NCBI GenBank assembly: GCA_021464245.1
Contig: JADCRB010000031.1
Coordinates: 2,951,651-3,015,650 of the forward strand
Source of the DNA: Carallia brachiata
Lineage: Eukaryota > Streptophyta > Magnoliopsida > Malpighiales > Rhizophoraceae
Length of the DNA: 64,000 nucleotides
Direction: 5' to 3'
The notes beneath the pieces were generated by a model. It saw only the letters and a program-made list of their open reading frames with translations, had not been told where the DNA came from and did not search any database. The position numbers and the translations under genes were made by a program. Each line of letters begins with the position of its first letter. Position 1 is the stretch's first letter. Positions 48,596-58,704 of the stretch are shown here, in pieces.

Positions 48596-49496
48596 CAGGT
48601 CTGTAAGGGCAGGTGCTGGAAAAGCTATTTCAAATTTCCCGCAACTGATGAGTTTAGCTTGATGCAGGAAGGAGAAGGGGGAATGGCTTTTGTAGTAACC
48701 TGAGGGAAGACGAGACAAAATGAGAAAATAATATTTAGTTTACCTACTCTTCCTAATCTCTAACGGACTCCTTAGAAAACAACTAAGGCAGCTTGGATGA
48801 GGTGTGCAAAACCTGTTAGGACTTTGGAAAATTGCTTATGTGGCTTACATGGAGTCTTTGAATGGCGGCTACGTGGGTGACCAACTTCCAGTGTTTGACG
48901 GCTCTGCGGTAAAGAATTAACGAGATCAATACGCTATTCAAAGTCGGAGGCTTTTAGAACTTGTCCAAGAAGAAAGCATAACGTGTCTTCTATTCAAACT
49001 TTACCTGGAATTTGGCTTTCTTTTCTACCCTTCATCATCTAGAAAAGATGACTGGTTTGCAAAGCAGAAAATATATTCTGGAAGACGGTAAAGAAGCGAC
49101 TTGCTCTCTTTGCTGGATAAGATTGACATCTGTTAGGTGCCCTACATGAATAGCTTCAAAACTAGGAAAAATTAATGGTGACATTCGTTCACTCCGAAAA
49201 ATGACGTAATACTTGTTTATCTGTGATCATTGTTAAACACTGTAACGTATGCAGCAAATGACAGCTGAGCTAGGGGAAACGTTTGAGGCTTGTCATTTGC
49301 TCAAGGATTGCCGAAGAACATAGATAATTCATCTATCTGCGAGATAGAGAGAGTTCCATACCATTTGTCTTGAAGCATGCTAATAAGTTTCATGCCAAAC
49401 TGTAAATTGATGGCCAACAATAATATGTGCAGCCTCTCGTCATAAGCTTGGAACTGAAAATTCTCTAAAATGCCTGATTCATACTTTAGTTATTTA
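48596..49496. other. Intergenic DNA between LTPG genes 1 and 2
   Basis: Holds the promoter side of LTPG gene 1 (minus strand) and the 3' flank of LTPG gene 2. No clear TATA box was found within 150 bases of the gene 1 start. No other feature was seen. Confidence 0.4.
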
Positions 49497-50250
49497 TTAC
49501 ATTTGTCTACAGTTCAAATAATACAACAGGAAGAGGAAGGGAGCAACAGACAGGAACAAAGCTTGGCGAAGCTCTATCTTGCTCATAGTTGCCCCATTTG
49601 GTGTTTCGTTCCCCTTGGACAGACTTGATCTGTGAACGGTATTTTCAGTTGAAGTGGCTGCATCTCTACTATTTCAGAGTTGTTACCCCCAGATGGGTAC
49701 GGTGCGCCCTGCAGGGCATACGTAGGTGGAGGCACAAGCACATCTTTAGGAGGCACGGGGGTTGCATTAGCTCATCTGGAGTTTGTGACCCTACCGGCAC
49801 CGGATCGAGGACCTCTTATGGGGAAAAAAGCACCAAAGAACAAGAGAACAGATAGAAAACGATGAAAACCTTTGATTAGCTCGTGTTGTTTATGCGGTCT
49901 GAGAAAAAAGAAAGGGTTAAGAGAATATTACCTCGATGACAAAGAGACAGAGAAGGCACAGATACATAACAATTTGGCAATGGCAACGAAAGTGTGGTGT
50001 TCAGCAGAGGAAAGGACGACTGCAGCAGCAGACACAAGCAGTTGAATCCGATTCGTACAATATCATTAAGAATTTTGCAGCACATATCATTAATGGAAAT
50101 GGAGCTGTTCCTTTGGCACAGACACAGCCCAAGGTCAATGCCCTGTAAAGAGCAGCCCTCAATTTGGCTTTGTACCTCAGGGGCTGAAACACAGACCAAA
50201 AAGGCTATGACCAAAGTTAACCTGAAGGGAATCAGTTCTCTTAAACCCAT
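49497..50250 (-). CDS. LTPG-like lipid-transfer protein, gene 2
   Basis: There are three exons on the minus strand: 50250-49932, 49770-49701 and 49629-49497, giving 173 aa. The second intron is only 72 nt but has GT and AG ends, and it is the only choice that joins to the hydrophobic tail in frame. The signal peptide spans about 1-28. The eight cysteines are at 33, 43, 57, 58, 71, 73, 94 and 104, with one extra cysteine at 45. After the domain comes a proline-rich stretch (ATPVPPKDVLVPPP) and a polar NETPNGAT segment. The final tail, LRQALFLSVAPFLFLLYYL, fits a GPI-anchor signal. It is more divergent than its neighbours, so lipid binding is inferred from the fold. Confidence 0.8.
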
Positions 50251-50915
50251 GATTATGTTTGTTGCTTATTGTTTTTGTCTATCTGGTATACATATTACTC
50301 CTGCAGGAGTGATTTGCATGTTTTAACCTACTCATTATCATCCATTCCTGCCCCCCCTGAGTTTTTCCACGTGTTTTTCCTAGTGATATTTATTCAGGTA
50401 TTACAAACAATTGATCTTATAATGTATATTCTTCATAATATAGTTGTTGCTGTAGTAGCTTTTGCATGTTGTCCTGCGTATAGTTTGTTTGGAAATGTTA
50501 TTCCAAAAAACAGAAAAGCTGTTGCAGTTGGTTGAGTTTAACAAGTGACGTTCATTGTCAACTTTTCATTCGCATTGATGAAGGGAGACAAATTTGAAAT
50601 TCTGGGCCAGAACAGTGAATCTGAAATGCATAATCGATGCATTAATCGTGGAATTTTTCACTAAATACTGTCCAACATCGCATATCGGATATCAGCTATC
50701 CAATCCATTGGTGTTATACGAACAAAGTTCAGACAAGGCAAACAAATATTTATTTCCAATAACAATATATGATACAAAATCTCATATTATGAAGCAAATA
50801 ATCAACCAGTGTAGCTCTCAATCAATGGAACTAACCGAAAAAGCTAACCCCACACGCTCAAAAGAATATCTCCTAAAATATTCATACGTTGAAAAGGAAA
50901 TTCCCTTCTAACAAG
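50251..50915. other. Intergenic DNA between LTPG genes 2 and 3
   Basis: The 105-codon plus ORF at 50594-50911 is AT-rich, has no domain and runs against the 3' flank of LTPG gene 3, so it is not called. Nothing else was seen. Confidence 0.4.
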
Positions 50916-51878
50916 CTAGAAGGACTTGAAAAATAAAAATCCCAATGCAAGTACTAGTAGAAATGGCGAAAAGCTGTGAGAGGACGTGGCAGCTGATGTC
51001 GGAGTCAGAACCGGACGGCTCCCACTGGTCGATGTTGGGGCTGTAGTACCTGCTGTTGGTGATGGGGGAGTCAGTGCTGGTGTTGAGCTAGATGGTGGCA
51101 AGTTGGATGGCGTTGGCTCAGAAGCTGCTCAACAGATAACAGGTTATTTCTATGAATAATAAGCGTATTCCTTGCAATCTGTGGAAATGGCTGATTTATG
51201 ATTGAGCAGATTACCTTCAGGACTACCAGATGGAGAACCTTGAGGCGCGGCAGTTGGCCCAAGAGAGATAGGACCTATCCATCAATAAGCACAGCTCATG
51301 ATCATACAATTTAGCAGAAAAGCCAAAAAGGAAAACCAAACTATGCTGTAAACCATAACTTAAATGATCGTAAATGATAGAACTTTAGAAACATTACCTG
51401 GAGCAGGAATTGGTGCTGCAGAGGCTGCAAGAGAGTAGGGTCTAATTAGCAGTCTTTGTATAGATTGACACTCGAACGAGAGAGGAAAAAAAAAGGTTAA
51501 AATTTGATACCATGAATTATGAAAAATTTTACCTTTGCATTGAACTGGGACACCGGGCATGTTACAAGCACGAGGAAGGGAGATGGCTAAGGTTCTGTTA
51601 ATAGGTAAGCTGAAGGGGACACTTCCAGTTACAACAAGGCAGAAACAGTCCATGCCATTGCTTGTGAGGCCCTTAAGTGCAGTGCAACAATCAGAAGTTG
51701 GCGAGGTGCCATTGGAACTGCTATTTGTAAGAAAATTCATACAAGGGGTGAAGCTAGAAAGTATTGAAGCACTGCATGGGGTACTGATCTGGCCATAGAC
51801 AGGCAATATCATGACCACCAAGGCTATTCCCAGGGTTGCAACTATACGAGAAGAAGGCGCAAAAAGCCCCATTGGCAC
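50916..51878 (-). CDS. GPI-anchored non-specific lipid-transfer protein (LTPG), gene 3
   Basis: There are four exons on the minus strand: 51878-51533, 51424-51398 (27 nt), 51274-51215 and 51124-50916, all with GT-AG borders and phase 1 joins, giving 213 aa. A start two codons later (51872) would give 211. The signal peptide spans residues 1-30, ending at VYGQ. The cysteines are at 35, 46, 64, 65, 78, 80, 105 and 114. The linker is rich in Pro, Ser and Thr (GSPSGSPE, PPSSSTPALTPPSPT), as in arabinogalactan-like LTPGs. The final FSPFLLVLALGFLFF tail predicts GPI attachment. It resembles Arabidopsis LTPG20-type proteins in motif detail (CMNFLTNSSSNGTSPTSDCC). A TATA-like tttataaat lies on the minus strand near 51993-52002. 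Confidence 0.93.
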
Positions 51879-51989
51879 TTGGATTTTAGGCTGGTGGTGC
51901 TCTGGCTAGAAGTTGCTAGAGAATTGAAGTGAATTATGGTGAATGAAGAGAAAAGTATGTTAGTTGTGTGATTAGGAGAGGGAATTCTC

Positions 51990-52002
51990 AGGGATTTATA
52001 AA
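51990..52002 (-). promoter_or_regulatory. TATA box of LTPG gene 3
   Basis: The minus strand reads ctttataaatcc about 115-125 bases upstream of the start codon, a normal distance for a plant gene with a short leader. Confidence 0.55.
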
Positions 52003-52455
52003 GGGGGGAAGTTTAGGTAACGAAAATGGAGAAACTAAAGTGCACTTGGAATTGGGGTTGGTCATGAAGTTCAACTACCTGAACTAATTTTTGTTCATTG
52101 GCACTTGAGTCAGCCACGTGTCTGATCTCCTTGTCCCATTTGACTTGGAATTTTGGCCATCTCTCTGGGCTCTCTCTTGATTAGATCACCATAATTGGGT
52201 TCTCTTATGAAACTGACCATCTCCGCAAGTCAGAAGTGAGAGGGATTTCACACAACATGGGTCATTTAGAGAACTCAAAGGGAGAAAATCTTTCCTTGCA
52301 CTCATCATCCAAGGTTTCTTCACCAATCCATATGGCATTGTTTAAGGATATGGAATTTGAAGTTTATATTGATTATTCTATATAAAGAAAAAAGTTTATA
52401 AACAAACAAACTGTTTACACAGTGTACAAATATGTCAACAGTCGTGCCATTACAG

Positions 52456-52562
52456 TACTATGTAAAACTTGTTACATTAGGAAAACGTTATATTACACTA
52501 TAATGTTGTATTACAGTGCAACATAACGCTTTCCTATTACAACTATTTCTATATAGTACTAC
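52456..52562. repeat. Hairpin-forming inverted repeat
   Basis: Arms of about 50 bases (from agtactatgtaaaacttg near 52456 and back to tagtact near 52562) pair with almost no spacer. In the inner 34 positions most differences between the arms are A/G, so in a minus-strand transcript they would remain G-U wobble pairs. It is probably a small MITE. A small-RNA precursor is possible but unproven. Confidence 0.6.
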
Positions 52563-53032
52563 AACAAATTACAAGACTATGGTGCATTTGTCCACTATAT
52601 GGGCAATTTGTTTATGAATGTAATAACACTCATTCTCTAAAAAGAACACGAAAGAGCAATGTAGACGGCACAAAGCATACCCGACAGGCCATATTTTGTT
52701 AATGACATAACTACTCCTTGGTCTTGGCCTGCCAAGTCCTAATTGGCTGCGACTTATTAGCCCATGAAATAAGTTATATTCCTCTAGATATGCATCTATC
52801 ACTCTTTAACAGCTACAAAATTAAAGATTATCCATAGCTTCTGGAAATTACCAATCTATATCAGGCGATGTTAATATTTTTAAGTTAGCTTGTCACCTAA
52901 ATAGACTGCTGCTTATGTACATGCAGATGTAAGGCCGCTTCCTGCTTCCAAATGTTTACGTTAACCATGCCAGCACCTCACGGCTGTACTTAATACATTG
53001 AACTATGAAAATAATGCGGCACAATGCCTTAG

Positions 53033-53541
53033 TGTTAGAAATAAAGAAAATGAAAAATCCCCATCGGTGGGAAGAGAAAAAAAATGGTTTATAAGTTAAG
53101 GTGACTTAAGTCATTTTAACAAGACAATGAACCCATAAAATGAATTTGAGATAAATTTAACTAACATTTTCTACTGTAATGGTTCACGCCACAAAATATA
53201 ACATGATATCAGAGCCCGAGCCAATTTGGGCGGGTTTAACAACCTGAAAAAAAATCTTGGGTGAGTATTTGAGACGGTGACCTCCTGTTAAGACCGTAAT
53301 GATTGGGCAAGTATTAACTGCTGTCAAAGATCCTAAGTTACACTTGAGGGGAGTGTTAGAAATAAAGAAAATGAAAAATCCCACATCGGTGGGAAGAGAA
53401 GAAAAATGGTTTATAAGTTAAGGGTAAATTGGTTAAGGTAATTAAGTCATTTTAACAAGACAACGAACTCATAAAATGAATTTGAGATAAATTTGGACTA
53501 ACACTTTCTACCGTAATGAGACCGAGCCATAAAATATAACA
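53033..53541 (+). mobile_element. TRIM (terminal-repeat retrotransposon in miniature)
   Basis: The 509-bp element has direct repeats at 53033-53203 (171 bp) and 53354-53541 (188 bp), both starting TGTTAGAAATAAAG and ending ATATAACA. Right after the first repeat, tgatatcagagc (53204-53215) matches the initiator tRNA-Met primer-binding site except for one base. A purine-rich ttgaggggag directly precedes the second repeat. The pentamer cttag flanks it at 53028-53032 and 53542-53546. There is no coding capacity, so mobilisation would need enzymes from another element. It lies between LTPG genes 3 and 4. Confidence 0.92.
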
Positions 53542-53660
53542 CTTAGATTTTAATCTTTTAATATGACGCCTTTTAGTCAATTTTCATATAAAAAAATCAC
53601 AAGTATTACCTCATGCAGCCTTTCTAGTTCACCGAATGAGCCACTTAGCACCCATTCATC

Positions 53661-53670
53661 TATAAAATAG
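53661..53670 (+). promoter_or_regulatory. TATA box of LTPG gene 4
   Basis: The sequence tataaaatag lies 131 bases before the start codon at 53792 and about 120 bases after the TRIM, so the TRIM has inserted immediately upstream of the core promoter. Confidence 0.7.
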
Positions 53671-53791
53671 TTTCCTTGTCTTACTAGATTTGAGTCAACT
53701 TCACAGTTTACCACTGCATAAATTCTGCATCTGACACACAACTTCTATCATCTCATTAAACTTTCTGTGGTTCTAAGAGTCACAAAACTGC

Positions 53792-55253
53792 ATGGCTTCA
53801 AAGGGAATCAGCACAGGCCTGTTTATAGTTCTTGTGGCCATGTTTTGGTCAAAAGCCATGGCCCAGTCAAACTGCACCAGCGTGATCATTCGCCTGGCTC
53901 CATGCCTGAGCTATGTCACAGGAAGCTCCACAACTCCATCTACTTCTTGCTGCTCCCAATTGGCTAGTGTTGTCCAGTCTCAGCCACGGTGCCTTTGTGA
54001 TGTGCTAAATGGCAGTGCATCATCAGCAATCGGTATTACCCTTAACCAGACGCTTGCTCTAGAACTTCCTGCTGCTTGCAAAGTGCAAACTCCTCCTGTC
54101 AGTGAGTGCAACAACGGTAAGGCTAAAACGTGCAGACTCATGAATTTGTACTTTCTGTTGAGGTACATAATTTAGAATTTGATGCTTTAATCTTGGGCAG
54201 CTGCTAATGTACCTCCAATGTCTCATCCAGTGGGATCTCCTCAAGGCTCGCCAGGTGATTCTTCAAATACTACAACTGTCTTACTCTCATCAACACCAGG
54301 TAGATCTAAATGGTGCTCTTGGTGGCTTGATCAGTATAGCGGTCCCACTTTACTCCATTATTTCAACAAAATATATGTAGTCACCTTGCCACTTTGGTTC
54401 AGAAAAAAATCAAGTTCCCAGTCTGATTATTTTAAGAAACACTTAGAGCATATTAAAGTCAATATTAAACTTTTTCCTCAAAAAAAAAAAAAAAAGTCAA
54501 TATTAAACTTTAAAAAAAGGATTTAAACTAGATTGCCCTCTGGATTGTCTGTTTGCTTGCTAAGAAAGCTAACACCAGAGGAAAGTAGGATAATAACCAT
54601 TTAAGTTCTAAATGTTTGTACAGTTTTACAATTAAGTTCTAACATTTTAATTTTTTTAATTAAATCTTATACTTTTCACATCTTTTACAAGTGAGTCCTT
54701 CCGTCAGTTTAACTGTTAAAAACGTATTTGACCTAACAGATCTGAAAGGTAGTTGACATATCAGTCAAATACATTTTTAACAGTCAAACTGACTCAAAAT
54801 AAAACCCAATTAAAACAATTGAAAAGTTTAAAATTTAATTATAAAAATTTATAGAAATTTAAAATTTAAATGAGTGTTATCTTGAGGAAAATACTATTAC
54901 TCAACTCTTTGCTTGAAATATTAGTTGGCCAAACAAATCTCCAATCTGAATATTTAACAGAACTCTGTAAAATTTCACTCGACACAAAATCTTTTCCTAA
55001 CCCTGGAAAGATGGCAAAAGGTTTAACACAATAAACAATTCTCATTAACAAACAAGGGTCCTTTTGCTGGTAATGTAATACAACATAGCAGCTTATTAAT
55101 CTTCATGAATGTTTTCGCGTGGCAGGAGGATCTAAACAATTTCCAGCAACTAGTGGGACAGCTTCAAATCACCTTAAAATAAACATGGCCCTTCAACTCA
55201 TTTCCTTTGCTATCTTCATGATATCGTGTGCTTCAGCCTACATAAGCTTCTGA
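53792..55253 (+). CDS. GPI-anchored non-specific lipid-transfer protein (LTPG), gene 4
   Basis: There are three exons: 53792-54116, 54201-54299 and 55126-55253, with GT-AG borders and phase 1 joins, giving 183 aa. Residues 1-25 are a signal peptide (MASKGISTGLFIVLVAMFWS...AQ). The eight-cysteine motif has Cys at 28, 38, 53, 54, 67, 69, 96 and 106. Spacing and wording (CLSYVTGSSTTPSTSCCSQL, VQTPP) are closest to LTPG gene 1, so the two look like sister duplicates, now in opposite orientation. The Ser/Thr/Pro linker leads to a hydrophobic LQLISFAIFMISCASAYISF end. Intron 2 is long (826 nt) and contains an inverted-repeat insertion. Confidence 0.92.
54590..54885. repeat. MITE-like inverted repeat inside intron 2 of LTPG gene 4
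   Basis: The left end (gataataaccatttaagttc) and the reverse complement of the right end (gataacactcatttaaattt) correspond over about 55 bases with roughly a quarter mismatched. The interior also carries an inverted pair (aacagatctgaaaggtagtt region). It lengthens the intron without touching the splice sites. Confidence 0.55.
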
Positions 55254-56682
55254 GCTATCTTGGGGGGAGCTTCTCAGTTTTATCTGCCATATAATATCTT
55301 ATATGTGTGATTTTCCTCGATCCAATCTGTTGTTTGTTTTTCACATCTGTCTTGTTGCTTTTTGGAATAAGTTTCTGTTGTTTGTTTGGTGTGCTTTGTT
55401 GTATCTGCTCACATGTGTGTTCTTCTTGTTCAACTTCCTTAATCTGTATGTTTCTGAAGTCTTCATGCAATAAATCTTATGTTTGTTGTTACATCCTTTT
55501 TAGATATTTCAATTTTAAATACCGTAGTTTCATGATATCTGATAATTAATTTTTATTTTATAAATTAAATCATTAAACGATTTATATTATTTTATTGTTA
55601 TTTTGAGTACACTCTTTCCAAGCAAAAAAGTTTTTTCCATTTAACAATTGTCAGCAATATTTCCTTCAATTTTTGGGTATTAATTTTTGAATCAATTTCT
55701 CTTGAAAATTTAGTTTGCATCCACAATTATCACTGAAAGACATAATACCTTGTAACAAACTAGCAAGAAAAATATAGTTCGTCTAAAACTCTCGTGTACT
55801 ATCCCACCCCCCCCCCCCCCACCCCGCCCCACAAAAAAAAACTCTCTGTACGGTCTTTTTTTTTTTTTTTTGAAGAAATAAAGCAAAGAAGAAAGAGGCC
55901 AAATTTTCTATTCTTGTGTGACTCTTAACTTTTTGACAAAAAAGAAATAGATTCATAGTTTTAAAAAAGATGAGATTTTCTAATTTGATTTCGTTAGGGG
56001 AATTAAATTACCTTAAAACTAATACCAAATTGAGAGAAAAAAAAAATTAAGTGTGATCCAGTAAAAAAAAAAATTCTATTTGACTGAGTTTGGTATAAAA
56101 TAAATTTCCTCAAAAAAGAAAAAAAGAAAAAAGAGTTTGGTATAAAATAAAACTATCTTGTCAAAGAAAGAAAACTTTTTTTTTTGGTTGAATGTCAAAG
56201 AAAGAAAACTAAATACGCTGAAGCCGACTAAACCACTAGATGGACCTAACCAAAGTAATTTGGGCCTTTAGATCATATGGCGCCTGACCAACAATTTAAC
56301 AGACGAAGTGCAGGCCGACTTGGCCCATTCTCTCCTTCGCATCATTCTCGATTTTGGTTTTGTTCACTTGGCCCGTAGTTATAGAGTCTGGAAAAAGGGT
56401 TCACACCATATGACCGAAAAAAGAAAAAGAAAATGTTACAGCACGGGAACGGGAAGAAATGGTGCTAGACGATTTTACCCGATAAAATGGTCATCTAAGT
56501 TTTTGTAATAATATTTTTATTTTTTACAATTCAAAAAGGTTTTTATTTATTTTTATTTTTTGTTGTAAAAAATTTAAGTGTTGTTATAAAAACTTAATCA
56601 ATAATTACATCGAGTAAAATTTTTGAGCATAATTTTTCTGGTGATAATTTTTTGGTGTTGTAATAGTGTCAAAAAAAAAAAA
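55254..56682. other. 3' flank of LTPG gene 4 and intergenic DNA
   Basis: No gene recognised. A poly-C run of 14 or more lies at about 55807-55820, unusual for this AT-rich DNA. Homopolymer A and T runs follow. Confidence 0.4.
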
Positions 56683-56693
56683 GGTTCAGACCA

Positions 56694-57158
56694 AGGTTGT
56701 CAGAACCGGACCGGTCATCGAACTGAAAACATTAGTGGGTCAAGGTTGAACCGGTCGAACCGGTATTTGATAATATATATGTGTATAAAAGTAATTATAA
56801 AAATAATATTTATAAATAGTGATTAAATATTAATTTTTCTAATTTTAAGGATGAAATTGAAATTTTTAATAGATTTAGGACTAAATTGAACTTTTAAATT
56901 AAAGTTAATGGTTAAATTATAATTTAAATAATATTTGGGGTCAAATTGTAATTTATTAAATTTTTAATTTTATTGGACCGGTTCAACCGGTCCGGTTTTC
57001 ACCAGTTTTTACTGATTTTGACCGGTTCTTGACCGATTTTTTCCAGTTTTGACCGGTCCGAGTCACCCTTCGAAATTTACCAAAACCGGCCCGGACCACC
57101 GGCCGATCCCCGGTTCAACCGGTCCGACCGGCCGGTCCGGTCCGGTTCTGATAACAGT
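56694..57158 (-). mobile_element. Mutator-like MITE (accggaccgg family), copy 3
   Basis: This 465-bp element is the reverse complement of copy 2 across its whole length. The ends are aggttgtcagaaccggacc and ccggttctgataacagt. The 11-mer ggttcagacca flanks it at 56683-56693 and 57159-57169. Target duplications of 9-11 bases in all three copies support assignment to the Mutator superfamily. Confidence 0.88.
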
Positions 57159-57169
57159 GGTTCAGACCA

Positions 57170-58198
57170 CAAAAAATGGGCAAAAAGGTACACCAATCAT
57201 TGTAATCTAGTCAGTGGAGAAGAAATTAAAGTTTTTGAGTTTAAGTTTCTATTAAGATATTTAATAAAATTTAACTTAGGTTCACAAAATTTATTTTTTC
57301 AATGAATATAATATCTTTTAGTAAAATTGTGACTATCACACATGTTTCTATCTCATTAAAAAAAAGGATCAGAAAAAGAATGAAAAAAAAAAGTCATACT
57401 TGAAGTATTGACTTCTTAGATCTCAAAACAAGAGAGTAAAATTCAAGATATGACGTGTTCGTTGAGACAACTTGGCATGGATAAGATTGTACTCTAAGTT
57501 GTGATTCTTCAAGGTCAATGGTTATCTCATGATGCAGCCATTCATATCTGTTACGCTGTATTTTATTATATCAATTTATAAGAGACATGAATTATTCCCC
57601 ATTTATTAATTAGCTCATTATTTCAAAGTACCTTGAAACATGAATATAAGCATTTTTCTTTTAAGAAATACAAAAGCACACGAATTTTAAACATACTATT
57701 CTTATCGTTAAGTATAATTTTTATATTTTTATATATAATAATCAATAATCATAATTAAATAAGGTGTATCTGTATGTAAATTATATCTATTTCTCACTTT
57801 TCGTAGTGAGAAATTGGAAAGAAGTCTGTTTAGGACACACAATTGTTGTTGGAGTGGACATTGTCTGTGATGAGCAAAATTTGATAAATGCCATTGAGAT
57901 GAGTCCCTTCTTTCTGGTGCCTAATTAAGAAAAGCCATTCTGTAATAAACAACTCCAGGAATCTTTACACTGAAATTACTGAAGACCCCATCCGCCCATT
58001 GCCCTGATATCTTAAAACCAAGGGATACATTGGTCAGCTTAAATATCTAAAAGTTTCCCATTTGGTTGGCGTCTGAGTTATATCTAGCAAGCCACAAAGA
58101 TGGGACCACTGAGTACTGACTGGTATGCAAATACAATCGAAGACTTTTGTTTTTAAAAAAGTCTTATAGGTAGACGTAGATATTATACGTTTGTAAAC

Positions 58199-58233
<35 letters not shown>

Positions 58234-58704
58234 TAAATATATTTTATATAATTATAATTAAAAAATATAAAGTAAAAAAATAATAATATTTTTTATATTA
58301 TTTTTTATTATTATAATTATATAAAATATAATTATAATTATATAAATTAGCGTTTGTCTACAAAAATATGCCTATTAATGTTAATCCACCAACTTTTTCT
58401 ATTTAAAAACAAACTAAGTAATAATATTAAAATAATTTTAATTATTAAATAAATAATTGAATTAAAAAATAAAATATTAAATATTATTAAATAAATATTT
58501 TTTATTTTTTTATTTAAAGTTAAATTATTTTGTCTTTTATTCACAAAAAGTCTACACTTCTGTAGCCGTAGGTCCAACTTGTTGGCTTGACTCTGCTCCC
58601 AGCTGACAATTGAAATATCTCTCTACTTGTGATATTCTTTCAGATCTTCCACTACTGTCTTATAGCAGACCGTAGAGTTACAGGGGGGGGATCCTTCAGA
58701 AGCA
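57170..58704. other. Intergenic DNA upstream of the sugar transporter
   Basis: No gene recognised. A (TA)n run lies at about 58200-58228, followed to 58345 by an AT-rich near-palindrome that may be a MITE. The last roughly 100 bases form the transporter leader and contain a run of eight G at 58683-58690. Confidence 0.4.

Larger units (their letters stand above)
51879..53027. other. Promoter side of LTPG gene 3 and intergenic DNA
   Basis: Contains the LTPG gene 3 promoter and a compact hairpin element at about 52456-52562 (listed separately). No gene recognised. Confidence 0.4.

Noticed and set aside
50594..50911. 105-codon plus ORF
   Set aside because: AT-rich, no domain, and converges on the 3' end of LTPG gene 3.
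55807..55820. Poly-C run considered as a special regulatory element
   Set aside because: Single homopolymer with no conserved context. Recorded only as a low-complexity run.
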